A stretch of DNA of 64,000 nucleotides, taken from NCBI GenBank assembly GCA_023333565.1, contig JAJKFH010002656.1, forward strand, positions 434,001-498,000. Reading direction: 5' to 3'. Origin of the DNA: Puffinus mauretanicus. Lineage: Eukaryota > Chordata > Aves > Procellariiformes > Procellariidae. Both the position numbers and the translations under genes were made by a program. This document shows positions 16,801 through 30,335 of the stretch, in pieces (within the stretch, counting starts at the first letter, position 1; the number at the start of each line of letters is the position of its first letter). A model generated the notes under the pieces. It did no database searches. It was given only the letters and a program-made list of their open reading frames with translations, and had not been told where the DNA came from.

Positions 16801-18055
16801 CACCGGAGGATCCTGTTGTTACAGAGGGGGACAGATTTAAAACAAGGGGCAGATTTAAAACAACCAGAAGAGGCCAAACCGTGCCCGGTTCTGGACACGT
16901 CCCCGACAAGGTGCCAGCGCTCGGTAAACGGCCCTCGTCCCGGCGGCGGCCGGGGCTGCGCAGGGGCTTCAGGACCCGGCACGGACCGGCGGCACCGAAC
17001 GGCATTCCCGCGCCCTGCCTCCTCCCACCGCTCGGGCCGCGGGGCTGCCTGGAGATCCCCGCGCCGGCGCACCTCTCCCGCCTCCGCCGGCAGCGCGGAC
17101 TCGGGGCGGGTCGGCGCTCCCGCCGCCCCTGCCCCCGCCCGCCGGGGGGGGCCCCCGCAGGGAGGGGCGGCCACGTGCGGCCCGGTGGCGGCGGCGCCCC
17201 CACTTCCGTGTTTACACTCCGCTTCCCTCCAATTCCGTGCGCGCCCCGTCAGCGCCGCGGGGAGCCGCCACTCCGGCGCCCGCCGCGCGCCCATTGGCGG
17301 TCGCCGCGCCCCGCCCCACCCCACCGCCCTCCGGCCGCCAACGGCGGCGGCCCCCATTGGCGCGCGGCGGCCGCCACTCCCCTCGCGCTCGGGGGGCCCC
17401 GGGGGAACGCGCCGCTTCCGCTACGCAGCGCGCGTGGGGGAGGGGGCGCCGTCCCCCGCGCCGCTCCCCCCCCCACCCCCCCGCGCCGCACACGTGGGCC
17501 GTGGCCCCCGCCCGCGGGCGCCTCCGCCCGCCCCGCCGCCGCCGCCAGCGCAGAGTTTAAAAGGGCACGGGGGGGGCGGAGGGGAGGGGGGACGCAGGGG
17601 TGCGCAGCGCCCGGGGAGGCCGGGCCGCGGCCCTGCGTGCGGTGCGCGGCGGCGGCGCTCGGCCTGCCCGCTCAGACAGCGTGGCGGCGGCGGCGGCGGC
17701 AGGGGGGGAGGGCCGGGTCGGGGAGGGCCGGGGGAGGCGGGAGGACAACAACCTCGCACACTTCCTGGTTCTCGCCCCGGCCGCGCGAACCCCGCAAAAC
17801 TCCTCCGCCCGCCCGCCCCGCCACAACTTCCGCCGCGGGGGCGGCGGTGCCGGGGCCGCCCGCGCCGGGGGCAGGTGCCGCGGACCGCCGCCGGCCGCAC
17901 GCCGGGCCGGCCGCTACCAAGGTGATCACTTCCTGATTGCCCTCCATTGCTTCCCCGCCCGCCGCCGGAGCGCGGCGTGCGCCGCGGCTGCCCCCCCCCT
18001 CCCCGCTCCGGCGCTCCCGCCGGCCCGGCGCCCCCGCCGGAGCGGTGCAGCTTAC
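10887..18055 (-). other. ELF2 intron, proximal part, no gene seen
   Basis: AT-rich intron between the shared exon and the alternative first exon. It contains an (ATAA)n tract at 11317-11343 and a short GC-rich patch near 12240-12310. The right end merges into the internal CpG island. No exon with matched splice sites was recognised; the open frames are short and lack coding character. Confidence 0.6.
11317..11343 (+). repeat. (ATAA)n microsatellite
   Basis: About six and a half perfect copies of ATAA, followed by an A-rich stretch. It lies in an ELF2 intron. Confidence 0.95.
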
Positions 18056-18720
18056 CGGCCCGGATGAGGAGGTCGAGCTGGTTCGTGGGCCCCTCATGCA
18101 GGGACGTCGCCATGTTTACGCTGCCGGAGCGGCTTCACATTGACCGGCGGGCGGGCGCGCGCCGGGCACGCGCGGGAGCCGGCGGCGGCGAGGGCGGCGG
18201 GGCGCGCTCCCGCGGGGCGACGCGGGGCGGCGGGCGGGGCGGGCGGCGCGGGCACCGCCACGGCGCGGCGGCGGCGGGAGCGCTTCCTGCGGGGCGGCGC
18301 GGAGCACGCGATCCTTCCGCCGCCGGCCTCAGACAGGAAGTGCCGCGCCGGCACTCGCCGCCGCCGCAGCGCGGGGCCGCCCGCGGGCGGGGGAAGCCGC
18401 CGGGGCCCCGCCGGCCGCCCGCGCCCCGGGGCGCAGGTAGGTGGGGGCGCGGCAGGGCGCGGGCAGCGCCTCCCCGCCCCGGCTCCTCGCACGGCCCGAG
18501 CGGCGACCGGAGCCGGAGGCAGCCGCAGCCACCCAGGCAGGCAAGGACGCGCGCAGATCCGAGCGCTGCCCGTCCCGCTGCCCGTCGCCCCGGCACAGCC
18601 CCCAGCAGGGACCGCCGCCCCGCCGCCTTCCCCCCATCTCCCTGCTGCCCCGGCCACTTGCACCTACGTGCCCCGGAGACGCTCCCTGACCGCTGCACCC
18701 CGCCAGCCGATAACGCCCCT
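16880..18720 (-). promoter_or_regulatory. ELF2: Internal CpG island, alternative ELF2 promoter
   Basis: About 1.8 kb of extremely GC-rich, CpG-dense sequence surrounds the NERF-1-type first exon. Visible motifs include three copies of the ETS-type 9-mer CAGGAAGTG (minus at 17759-17767 and 17937-17945, plus at 18334-18342), two CACGTG E-boxes (near 17172 and 17490), and two CCAAT boxes on the minus strand (near 17292 and 17356). The CCAAT boxes and E-boxes lie 3' of the known minus-strand exon, so they may serve another start site or the opposite direction. Large open frames (up to 369 codons) are compositional. Confidence 0.82.
18056..18113 (-). CDS. ELF2: ELF2 alternative first coding exon (NERF-1-type N-terminus)
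   Basis: The start codon at 18113-18111 opens MATSLHEGPTNQLDLLIRA, which I recognise as the amino terminus of the short NERF-1 form of ELF2. The exon ends GCCG|GTAAGC, a strong donor, and leaves one G, exactly the phase needed for exon 10773-10886 (LLIRA-VEASVHG). The start sits in a good context (AAACATGGCG). The resulting protein (about 533 residues) lacks the acidic N-terminal activation segment; published work on NERF isoforms assigns the short forms weaker or repressive activity. The exon lies inside the 16.9-18.7 kb CpG island, so transcription should start at about 18.12-18.4 kb. Its 5' end was not determined. Confidence 0.94.
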
Positions 18721-21700
18721 TGTCAGGGCAGCGTATCTCTCGGGATAAGCCTGATGATCCTCACCGAGGCAACCATTAACACATCAACAGGTTTTCTCCT
18801 TGGCAAACTCCTGGGCTACCTACTCTGGTAATATTTTGCCAGGAAACCTCAGTCTTTCTTGAATGCAATCCACCTCGTCTCCTTGACAGGAGCAGGGCTG
18901 ACTCCAAGGGAACTTTAGATGCCTTTTCCAGTTAGCCAGAGCCCCCATCCTTCATCAAATCTAGCCTCTGAGCAGATTTGTGGGGGGAAAAAGTTGCATT
19001 GCGCTCTCAATTAAAAAAAACACCACCATCACCACCACCACTTTTAGCTCCCATCTGAAGAACCACCTGCTTTAGTAACACCGCAGCCTTCCCAGCCAGG
19101 CCCCCGGTGTGCTGCAGCTGGACAGAAGCAACAGTCACATGAACATGTTCTCAGGCTTCCTGGCTGCTTATTCTCAGGGTAAAACTTCAGAGCTGCACGT
19201 GAAGAGCAGCTACGCCAAGAAAAACAAAGTATATCCTACCTGGAGCTATGCATGGAGATCACGCGTGGGAACTCCTTCATTAGCGCCACGCACGCCTGAC
19301 TAGGCCTATATTGTTAAGCCATTATTAGAAGGATCAAGCAACCACTTGTTGACCAAAGAGACTTCCCCATAAACAACAGCTTCACAGCTCCATTAGAAAA
19401 AGGTGAAGGGCACCAGCTGCACCAATCTGACCATAAGGAATGTCTCTTCCCCTCCCAAGTTTTAGTAGTCCTAGGATCGAGATCACAAGCAACAATTTAG
19501 AAGCGTATTTCCCCAGCACAGAAATCACAACGTAGTATCCAGCATGAATCACGTCCAACTGGTAACTTCAGTACCTCAAACTTTTGACAGATCGTACTCC
19601 TACCACAACTCTCAAGGCTCTTCAGGAGCCTTTAATGACCATATCTATATACACAAATAAATTTCAGGCATTCTGTAGCCTTCCCTCATCTATTCCTGGC
19701 TGTAAGGAATTAAATTTGTTCGTCATCTCATCAGATAATAAACAAGACCTGCGAGCGAGATCGTTCATTCTCACATTCAAGCCATGACACCTAAGGGTAG
19801 CTCTGTGCTAAAGTTTTGCCAGCCGAGCTCTTTCCAGCCAGATACATGGACAAAAAAGGCACTCTCTAGCCAACTGCGACAGCAAAAAGCTCTCATGCAG
19901 ATACAGCTTTGCCAACAGCAGAGTGCTCCTGTCAGCTTATGTTATTCAGAGAGGGGCAACGGCAGTGTTCACAAGAATTCCTTCTGTCAGCATATTTCCA
20001 CTAGGGGACTCTGCTGTGTTCTCCAGCAGAAATTTTTCTAGTGGAGACAAGCCCAAGGACAACTAAAGGCATTTTAAGTAGGCACACACTTAAGTGTGCA
20101 ATAAAACTTCATAGCCCTTCATTAAAATATCCTCAAGTTGAAGTGGAAACATCATGCAGTGTACTTTAGCAACACCGTAGATTCAGCTCACATACCGAGT
20201 ACTGAAATAACAGTGTACTCACGTCACTTTGTCCTGTGTACCTACTGTTGTTTAAAATCATAATTTACCCACACCTCTTCAAGCAGTTAGGTCCACAGCA
20301 ATAAGATACAGTTAAAAATAGTTTGTCAGTTTAGATCCAGATCAAAAGGTCCACCGAGACACTAAATACCTTTGAAGACCCAGACCTGTGTCAATAGGTC
20401 TGGACACATATACTTTGGAAAAGATGCATTCATAGTTTGCTGCCTTACTGGTTCGCTATGAAATTCAGTGAGGATTGTTTACTGATTGCAACTTCCAGTC
20501 ACAAACCGAAGTGTTTGACTCATATCCAAGTTGTTCTCTCTACCCCCTACGGGTAGAATGAAGTGTTGCCTCAGACATGTGGACTCCTTGAATAAGTGCA
20601 TTCAAGTAATCTGCATGCGTGATTTTTGACAAACACCATGTGTCCGAAATGAATGAAAAAAGAATATAAAACATCAAGCTCTTGGTTTAATACCAGTTTT
20701 CTAAGCAGCATTTATTTACTACTGTGAGCACAGACTTGGCACAGTGTTTGCCAACTCACATGAAACGGACTCGAACAGCTGCACACATTATTCTGATTCT
20801 TAGCTCTCTCTGATCATACATAGAGGGAGTATCACTGGATGCCCAAAGGATTCCAATCAGTTGAAAAAAGGCCAAGCCTATGCACTTTCAAGATTATAAG
20901 GTAAGCAACCACAATAAATCTATGAAGTGATCAATTTGACCTATGCCCAACTTATTTATACAAGCATAATATTAAAGCATAACACTGTCTTTAAGGAGGA
21001 ACGCGATTTTCCCCAGAAGTTCTGCAGTTCCAGCTGTTTGAACTATATGATTTCCAATATTTCATGCTGAACACTAATTGATTTGTCATGCTAATAAAAT
21101 CTTACTATTTCAGGGAAAAAAGATAGCCAGTAGGGGGAAAAGTAAACATGCACTTAACTTTTTGATCTCTTTTAAAGTCTCCTTTCTAGGCAGAAGGCTA
21201 ACAAAGAGGGATGCAAAATCTACTCAGAGAGTGGTGGGTGGGCACATATTTGCTGTAATGTAACAGGACCACATGAACTTGCAGATTAACCTATGTTTCT
21301 CTGCCATGAAAAAAGTAGAAAAAATATATAGAAACAGATCCCTGAACAGCATCATTCTTTGTCAGACAGAAATATATTTATTAGCCTACCTTTTTTTTTT
21401 TTTATTGTTAGAGTGCACAGAGATTGTAATATTTTAAACCACAAGCTCAGCTGTCAAGACAGCCAGGCACATGCTTATCACATACTACATCCACCAACTG
21501 CCAGAAAAAACCCAAAAGTCAACATGTTCTAATATGCAACAAAGCTACCATTCAAAACTATGCTTATGACACACAGGAATGTAGTAAGTGTAAGTCTTCA
21601 GTAATTTCAAGACAATAACAAGTAATCACATTTTTAGCTGACAGCACCTCCATCCCTGTGCACTTCAGAGTCTTTGGTAGATAAGAAACTTGGACAACAG

Positions 21701-24700
21701 CAACACCCAAGTGAACTGTATCCCCTATTTGTATAAACACAGGAGGAAAATATCTATCAACTCATGCTTTCTTGTTAAGGGACATGGACAACTTTGTTCA
21801 CATTAAAGGAAATAAGCTTCACTTCTTCTCTACAATATACACCAGCTAAACTTCATCCTGATTATTTTGAAGAAGTGAAAGACAACCCAACAGAAGAAGC
21901 TGGATGTGATTAATTGCATGCAAGACAGTGGATGGAGAAATTCAAAATATGAAAAACTAGAAGGTTTCAGCAGATTTGCAGAAGTGGATGGGAGTGGGAT
22001 CATCAATTATCTTAAGCACTTCCTTGAGCAGTCCTCAAAACTAATACAGCATTCAGTGGCTATAGAGGAATTGCCAGTCTCCTCTCCCATAGTCTCCTAT
22101 GCAAAGTTGCCTTTCCCACGATTCTGACAAATACGTTGAAAACGTTCTCTGGTAATAGACTGTAGTTTCTCTTGGAAAACTATTTCACAAGTTTTGTGAC
22201 ATGAAATGCTAAAAGTACAACCTTCCAATGGCACCTTTTTCCTTCACTGACAGCAAATGATGAACCAGAAAGAAAAAAAACGCATATTCAATTACTTTTA
22301 GCCACAGAAGATTCCAGTTGTATTCTAGTGTGACAAAGCTACCCTGGGAAAAGGCAATTATCATAAAGCAGTTACTTATTCTTACAGAGGTGATTTGTTT
22401 GACTTCATTTAAGTAAGTAGTCAAGGGTACATGGCAATCTGTCTGAGGGTAGTATCTGCAGTCTATGTGAGAAACTGCAAATTATAACAGAAGAACAATA
22501 CTGAAATACCAATCAAGCTAGCTTCAGAAGTCCAGGTATGTCCTGTCCCGAGTGCTGAAACCACCTACAGTTACAGAAAGGTCAGTTTTGCCCAGGATCC
22601 TGAAGAAATTCACATCTAATAATTACCGAAGTAGTTGCTGTCCCCAACAGCAAGCTATCAAACTGTTGATAATTATTACTGCATTGCAAGAAGGATAACG
22701 ATACAAAGAAACATTTTTAACAGTTCCATTCCAGAAACATGCACGGAGATGCAGCAGTCTCCTTTATCAGCACATCACCATAATCATTACCATCCACTGT
22801 GGATTCCACAGTAGAAAATTGCAAAAGTAATAGAAAAAAGTAATAGAAAAAATAAATACAAAGTGTTCCTGGAGGAACCAGGGAAAAACTGAGGAAAGGG
22901 GTCAGTGACCATGCCAAGCTTATCCTCTTGACTGCACCATATGAAGTCTATAATACCAAAGCCACGAGCCCGTCACAATCTGCACCTTTAAGTGGACTCA
23001 GGAACCTGGTGTCACTATTCATATGGCAATTAATGATGCCACACAGAAAAGCAAATGTATTCTCAGGATTTGATACTGCCTTTGACAAACAGAAAAGGAC
23101 TTACTCAAAATAGCAAGTATCTACATTCCAGCATTATTACTTGTGAATGCGGAATAAGAAAAACTTGGCTGTGTTGAAATTGATATATGCACTTCCCTGC
23201 CTTATAACGAAATTCTTTAATTTCAGGGCAGTCTAGCAGACAATTATAAATGAGATATTTGCATAGCACATTACATGATTTTACAAAATTGACAGTATTT
23301 GAGAATGGTAATAGCCTGGCATATGAACTATGCCACCATTGAGCAATTTCTCCATTCAAGACCTAGCATTTATGATTCCTTAAGACTTCTCTGATAACGA
23401 CAAATTTCTATTCTATAAGCCCACTGAATCTTTATAAGGACCAAAAGTCCTGCTCAAACACATATGGCTTTACTGTGATCCTAGAATTTTTTGTCAACTA
23501 CACTTTCCCTTTTAATATACAGATCACCTTTAAAAATTATTACTTTCAAGTTTGTCACTACATTTTTGATCAATAAAGACCACTAACTCTTGCGCACTCA
23601 TACCACAATGGATTTGACATGCCATATTGCAGTCTAATTTCAAAATTTTTCAGCTTACATTGGTAAAATGCTGTGGCTGAGCCTTCATAGTAACATCCTA
23701 CAATTTCTCACTCCCAGTTGCAACTGGGAGTTTAGGGGAGAGTGCATCTGTACATCTGAAGTCCAACCCATAATGCCCCACACTAGCAAGCCATTCAATT
23801 AGCCTCGCATCAGCCTCAGAAAATAAAAATTATGCCCAAAATGTGTAGTTAAATTAGGCTTTATTACAAAATACTTAGTCTTGCAGTGTTCTTTCAGCAT
23901 GAATGGAGCAAGGCAGAAACCTGAAATCTAGAAAGAACTAGATTTCTTTCTAGAGAACCAGGCTGTTACTGTTACGTAAAAATATTATCATCCATAGAGC
24001 AGCTGCACATCTCTTTTCATTAATTTCTCAGAAAAGGAAACACCAGCAAAGATGCCATAAAATTTAAGTTGCAGTTGAATTCTGATGTATATGCCCTTGG
24101 CATAACTGCTCCAAGGGCTATACAACAGCACACGCAATGGGAGGGGGATCATTTTGTTTCACTGTCATCAATATTTAACTAGCAAAAATGCAATGGACTT
24201 CTTGGCAGTGTGAGAACTCACACCGATGCAGCAGCAGCATGGTGTCAAAAATAAAATTAGCTCACATTCAAAGGATAAATTCTTAACCCATGAATGTGTT
24301 AGAGACATCTAATTCTTACAGTAGAGCAAGTACTGCAAGCAAAGTTTTATCTTGCTTTTATCTAGCTAATGGGCTTCATCTTAGCTCTTTGATGAAGGCG
24401 GTACCAACTTAAGCTGAGAGTTTGTAGTTGTTAGAATGTCCAAACTCTTGTTTGTAGTCAGCACAGTCTTCTAAAGCAAACTGCTCTCTACTTTTAAAAT
24501 TCTCATCAAGCTATCAGTGTAAGGAAATGAAGTTCAACCAATAGGATATGTCAGCACTACCAAAACGTACACCAGATGTGCATGTTAAGTCATTTTTTGT
24601 AAGAGGCAGTTTAATCAAATAATGTCTGGACAGAATGAATGATAACAGTGTTTTGTTTATCCCTTACTTACACATGCCATAATCAAAGGTAAGATTCTAA

Positions 24701-27700
24701 TAGATCTAATACTGAGCTCTTAGTATATGGTATTTAACAACTGATGAAAACTTAGATATCCGAGATAAACAAAAGAGTTCACAGGCTCACATTCACATAA
24801 AAAGTCAGAAGGAAGCAGTTTTAATCGTAATGAGAGAAGACATATAGAAGCAGAAAGAAGAACAGGTAATAACTAAAGACTTTACATAGATATACAAAGC
24901 TGGTTCCCACAGTGATAACAGTGTAAGTAGTAACCTCTGTAAAAGAAGATTTGCCTTGAAGTATATATTTTATTCATGCATTTGGTTAAATTAGGGGAGG
25001 AGTTAAACCTAAACTCACTGTTATTCAATCTCCTCCCTCCTTAAGCATGGCTATCAATTTACATGATAGTTTCAACTGAACTTCCTGGTGGACAAAAAAA
25101 TTTAAGTTATTATAGACAAACATACCATCATTGTTGTCTTTGTAGCTCAATATTTTTCCATCAGAGCGTAATCCTGGAGGGGCTCATTTTCAGATCCCCT
25201 TTTTTTCATGCAGATCTTCTACCCCCCTGCGGCAATAACATTTTTAGAATTAAAACAGACTTTCAACTTGCACCACAGGGAGGATTTCTGATGGAACATC
25301 GAGTTAAAAAATGTGGTGAGAGTTCACAAGTCGAATGATATCTCAACTTCTCGAAAGCAATACTTTTGTTTCCTCTTTAAACTTAAAGTTGTGAGAAAAA
25401 ATTCCCAAACTTGTACTTGCCACTTTGACGATCAATAAAAAAGTAAGGGGAAAAATACTACTGATACGAGAAGTTAGATTCACTGAATCAATTAAATCAG
25501 GGTCTATACTGGCAATATGATTTTGGTATACCTCTCACAGGGATCAAGCTTTACTGTATTTACAGCAACATTTGCTTAATAGCTGCCTACTGTTCAACAA
25601 GATTTGTAAACAACAAACAACACTGGTTTTGCAAATTCATCATCAGCGAAGTAACACAGAAGAGAAGTAGTACCAGTGCAGGCACAAGATCAGTACAAAG
25701 AGAATTCAGAAAGTACTAGCCAATTTAAAGACAATGTTCCAAATAACTTGGCATTTTTAAAACAGCATTATCCTACTTAAATACTCATCTAATGCCTTAG
25801 TTGACTAAAAGACTAGGCAGCGTCCATGTATAAGATCTGCAGATCATGACTGTGGTACCTTCAGCACTGCACATATGGTAAATCCAAAGATTAGATTATC
25901 CCATTAACACACCTATACATCCACGTTATGGATTCTGTGTCGTGACAGACAAACAGAACTATAGCAACTGTTAATTTCAGGCTGACTGCTTCTTTAAAGA
26001 CAGCAGCTTCTGCTGTTATGTAAACTACAAAGGTTTTGCTGAATAAACCCTAAAATTGAAGGACTAATTACTTTAAGGACAGATAACTACTCAGGAAAGG
26101 GAAGCCAACAAAATTTGGATATTATTAAAAAATTGTTAAGAAGAATGTATTGTTTATGGTACGAACACTTCCACTGTTGCAGTAAACAAAATTTTAAGAC
26201 TGTAACTCGGTCCCCAACAGTCTAAAGGTACCGCTCCTAAGAACGATGTCATACACATAGGAAAAGAAATTTAAACACTATGTCAATCTAAAGCTTATAC
26301 TTTCCCTTTCAAACGTTACAAAAGGCACTCACTACTTCCACTGATAATGTCACAAGGTCACCTGAAAAGATCAAAATTCCTACATTTTATTTTTCCTAGA
26401 AAACTCCTTTTTCAACACTACTTTCTATTCCAAGCAGACAGGCAGTTTTTTTCTGGAATAGGACAAAAAAACATAACTTGAACCATTAAGTCTTTCTCGT
26501 TTGTTAAAAGACTCTTGGGCTTTACTTTTACAGTTAAAGGATTAATTATAATTAATGATCCTTGATTAATGAATCAAGATAAATTAATGGGAAACAGGCT
26601 GGAAGGAGTCTGACAGGCAAAAAACCCCATACTCCACATGAATTAACTGTCATTTCATCAGTATTTATAGATACAGCTATTTAGAATGATTATATAGCAT
26701 ATTTTATTTTAATTGTGGTTTCATAAATGCGAGAAGTTTTTTAATACAAAACAACATTACGGATCCTGATTCTGCCCTTGGATCAGCACTGACAGTCCTT
26801 ATAGTCTACGCAGTCCCAAATCCAATCACAGAATAGCAAACCACAAATAGAACCACTCAATGCACAGCACAAATCATCTCGTTAGCATCCTAAGTAAATA
26901 TTACCACATCAGCTACCCCACTACATTTATCACAAAGGGTACTGATCCCTACTTCTGAAGGCTAGAATTTTATTGAATTACACAGCTTTAGATTAACTGC
27001 AAAGTAGCTCGAGGCTCTTGGAACATGTATGTCATAACGTTGTAAACCACGTAAATCAGTAGTCACTGGAACTGCCAGTGGAGTGTCACAAGAAGGAAAA
27101 GAAGGAAAAAAAAAAAAATGAGGTCCATAGCCAACAGTAAAGATACTGACAACTGGGCATGTGTTATATTATGTGGACATGTATCATTTCAAATACTGCC
27201 AAGACTTCTTTAAATGGGTTTTTAGTATTTACCATGCTGTCTGTAGAGTCCAGAACCACAAAAGGTATTAAGTCTACTCATTCTTTGTGTAACAACTATA
27301 CATTTATCAAATAACGTGAAATTTTTTGTAGCAATTAATTCTGACATTTATGAGGTAGAATCAATTGAGACTAATTTAGAAACAACGGATTTTTCTCCTA
27401 AGATGCACAGAAATCAAACTGTTGCACCTATCTAAATTAGGTTCATTAGCATAATAAAGGTATGTACTTCAGAAAATTAGCATCTTAAAATGTTCTTTAA
27501 ATAAACATTATTACATCTTGTTTACTTGTTTCTACCTTAGCCTTCTTTCTCATTAACACTTACTATGGCACCTTTTACCACCTCTCCAACATCAAATTGC
27601 TTCCTACCCACAGCCCAGTACTTCTTCCCTTCCCCTACAAAAATAAAATTTAAAAAACACACTCAGATTCACTCTCCTGCAACTCATTGCTAATAATGGT

Positions 27701-30169
27701 GCATTACCAAAATGAATATTTCTTGTGGCCGTTATACTTTCTCTCCACCAATTTTACCTCTCTCTATGAAAAAGGAATTCAGAAAGACTCTTGGCTGTAC
27801 CAAAACGTGTTGGTCAAAACACGTACCCCACAAGATTGCTTCCCTCAGAACAGTCTAAACCAAGCACTTCTTTCATCAACACTAGATACAAGTTCTGTGC
27901 CAGAACCTTTACTCGCTCTCATGTGTAACTGCATGTTAATGCAATTGCACCATTGCAATTAATGGTGTATATACTATACAAATAATAATGAAAAGTTGGA
28001 GTATGGGAACGGGTGTGCAAGGGCAGATTACTTCTCTCCCCCAAAGACCTTTTGGAATCGCAAATGATAATATTCATTAATAGTTTTTAAAATCTTCACT
28101 AGATTCTAATTTCTCCTCTACACTACTGTAAATTGGCTTTTTAGTGCACATTATCTTTAATTTTTATATCACAACTATTAAAACAAAGTTTTAACTATTT
28201 GAAACTATTTTAGTATTTTACTATGTTATTATGCTAAATTTTTAAGGACATATCAATGTCAAAGTTATTGTGAAATTTAAAAAAAAAAACAAAACCAAAA
28301 CAAACCACAAAAAAACACCACCAAACTATCTGCAGTCAAGACACGTCCCTTAACATCTCCAACCACAAACTCACCAAATTATCATATCAACTGCCCTATA
28401 CATTTTAAGACTGTACTTTCAAATATCGACTTGGAAGCAGCCATGTGTCTCCTTCTTTGAACAGTAGCTTTAAAAAAAAAAAAAAAAAGATTCCTACAGA
28501 AGAGCTACAAGTTTTTAATTGTCATTTCCACCAATTTATTGGGGCCAGAAAATGATACTTAAAAACATACAGAGTTCATTTGCAGTAGCTCTTTATCCTA
28601 AAAGAACTGTTCTGTTAGCCATTAATCTAATAAAATCTTACAAGGAACAGCATATTTAATGTTTAAAAAAGCAACACTTCTGAATGCAAAAGCCTTCAAA
28701 GTATAAACTCTTAAAGGTTTTCACATACAAGTTTAATTTATAAAACCCAGCTTCTTGAGAAGAACACCCTCACTTCTCACCTACCTTAATCTTAAAAGTT
28801 TTAATACTATAGTCAAAAATTTAAAAAAAATACATATTTCACATCCTTTCTTTACATGAATTTGTTGCACTTGTAATTAGCATATTTAATTCAAAACACA
28901 TTTGAGTGAACGGGAATTGCAGGTATTCTTCCAAAACCTGAACCACTAGTTCATGCACATCTTACGAAGTTGATGCATGTGATTTTTTGATGCAGTGCCA
29001 CAAGAGATTAACATCCAGATTCAGAAAGATGTGTGAGCAATTGCATCCACTGTTTAGGGAGAAATTTGAACTGAAACCTACCTAATGTGATGGGAATGCA
29101 CATGTATTTACCAGGCTGCAAAGTTAAGCAACTGGGAGTAGAGTCTCTCAGCTTTGTTTTGCTTGCCTGACATCATGAATTCAAACTTCAACTCTAAATT
29201 AGGCAGCCCAAGGATAGGAACGTACGCTATCCATGTTCTAGTCAAGTGGTCTCACCAGTTCAGTATGGATACTGAAATGGCTAAAAAAGGTTCAACAAGT
29301 GTAAGAAGTAGCACAAGAAAGCAAGCAGGAGGAACAACAGGAACTGCAGCACAGCAGCAGCTTGGCAGTCAGATGTAATTAGGCTCCCGGAGGAGCACAA
29401 CTTTTGTTTCTTCAGACAGTTTAAATAGACTTTGGTTCCCCTCAGAAAGTTCAAAGCTCCTGATCGTGCTCTTGGAGACAAGTGCACAGAGAGATACACG
29501 CTTATCACTAAGCAGGTCAGCTGCTTTAACACCAAAGCTCTACTCCTTTCTTCATTCCTAACTTGTTATTTTACCATATAGCTGAGTTAATGTCAATCTA
29601 TTAGGCTTTTTGCCCATAAAAGGACAGTCCAACTCCATTCCCCCCAGCCACGCACTCCTGCCACTAAACCAGCAATAAAACCGCTCTTGGACCAAAAAGG
29701 CAGGATAGCAAAGGACAGAGGATAGAGCTCATGGGAAGGGGGAAGAGTTGGAAGATAGGGTAAATAGAGCCGCGCAGTCCATATTGCCAGCTGCCCTGCA
29801 GTTATTTGGCTCAGACACACTGTGAAACTAAATTCTAACCAGCTTCCCGGCTCAGCTGATTTTTAAGAACTCCAAGTTTAGCTGTCTAGTTAACCCCCTG
29901 TACAAACAGGTAACGAAGACATAAATGAAGATTCACCTATTTATGAGGGTACACGGTGTTACAATGCAGCGCCCTGAATCTAAGGTGACGTTTTTACCTG
30001 CCAAGCCCCAATCTTGTCACCACTTATGCTAAGTAAAACTAAGTTTAGAGCCAAGAGATGTGAACCCAGGTCAGGATCTCCATCCTGTGGGTAAATACAA
30101 AGTCACATTCCTCAGGGACTTCTAAAAGTAAGAAAATCTCATGGAAAAAAAATATTATAAGAAGTCTAC
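18114..30169 (-). other. ELF2 intron, distal part, no gene seen
   Basis: After the CpG island the sequence returns to AT-rich intron. Seen here: a CAC-rich stretch at 19018-19042, poly(T) and poly(A) runs, and overlapping palindromes at 23923-23953. I found no further ELF2 exon, RNA gene or recognisable transposon in about 11 kb. Very old repeats could be missed by eye. Confidence 0.55.
19018..19042 (+). repeat. CAC-rich trinucleotide tract
   Basis: A short ACC/CAC trinucleotide run with one interruption (CAT), preceded by poly(A). Intronic. Confidence 0.85.
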
Positions 30170-30335
30170 CTGTTTCCACAGTTTCAGTCTCAATTTCTTG
30201 TTCCTCTGCTACATCTTGCATCAGGTAAGTCTCGTCATCATAAACCAGGACCTGAGCAGCGTAACCCTGTTCTAGTCTGGCACTAGGAACTGGCTCCACA
30301 ATCACTGCTGGGAATTCAGAGACTGGCTCATTTTC
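30170..30335 (-). CDS. ELF2: ELF2 N-terminal activation-domain exon (long isoform)
   Basis: The acceptor lies after a long pyrimidine tract (TTTTTTCTTTCAATAG) and the donor is ACAG|GTAGAC. The exon encodes ENEPVSEFPAVIVEPVPSAR, then LEQGYAAQVLVYDDETYLMQ and DVAEEQEIETETVET. It is highly acidic, typical of the transactivation region of ELF1-like factors. It enters in phase 0 and leaves one base (G), so it competes with the alternative exon at 18056-18113 for exon 10773-10886 across an intron of about 19 kb. Confidence 0.96.

Noticed and set aside
17900..17950. Minus-strand ATG reading MEGNQEVITL as a possible extra ELF2 first exon
   Set aside because: The following GT (TTG|GTAGCG) is a poor donor, the phase does not give the single G needed by the next exon, and I know of no such ELF2 isoform.
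16800..18840. Very long open frames on both strands (up to 369 codons)
   Set aside because: They lie in a CpG island with few stop codons on any frame, are Arg/Pro/Gly/Ala-rich on both strands at once, and show no protein features. Only the 58-base NERF-1-type exon is kept.
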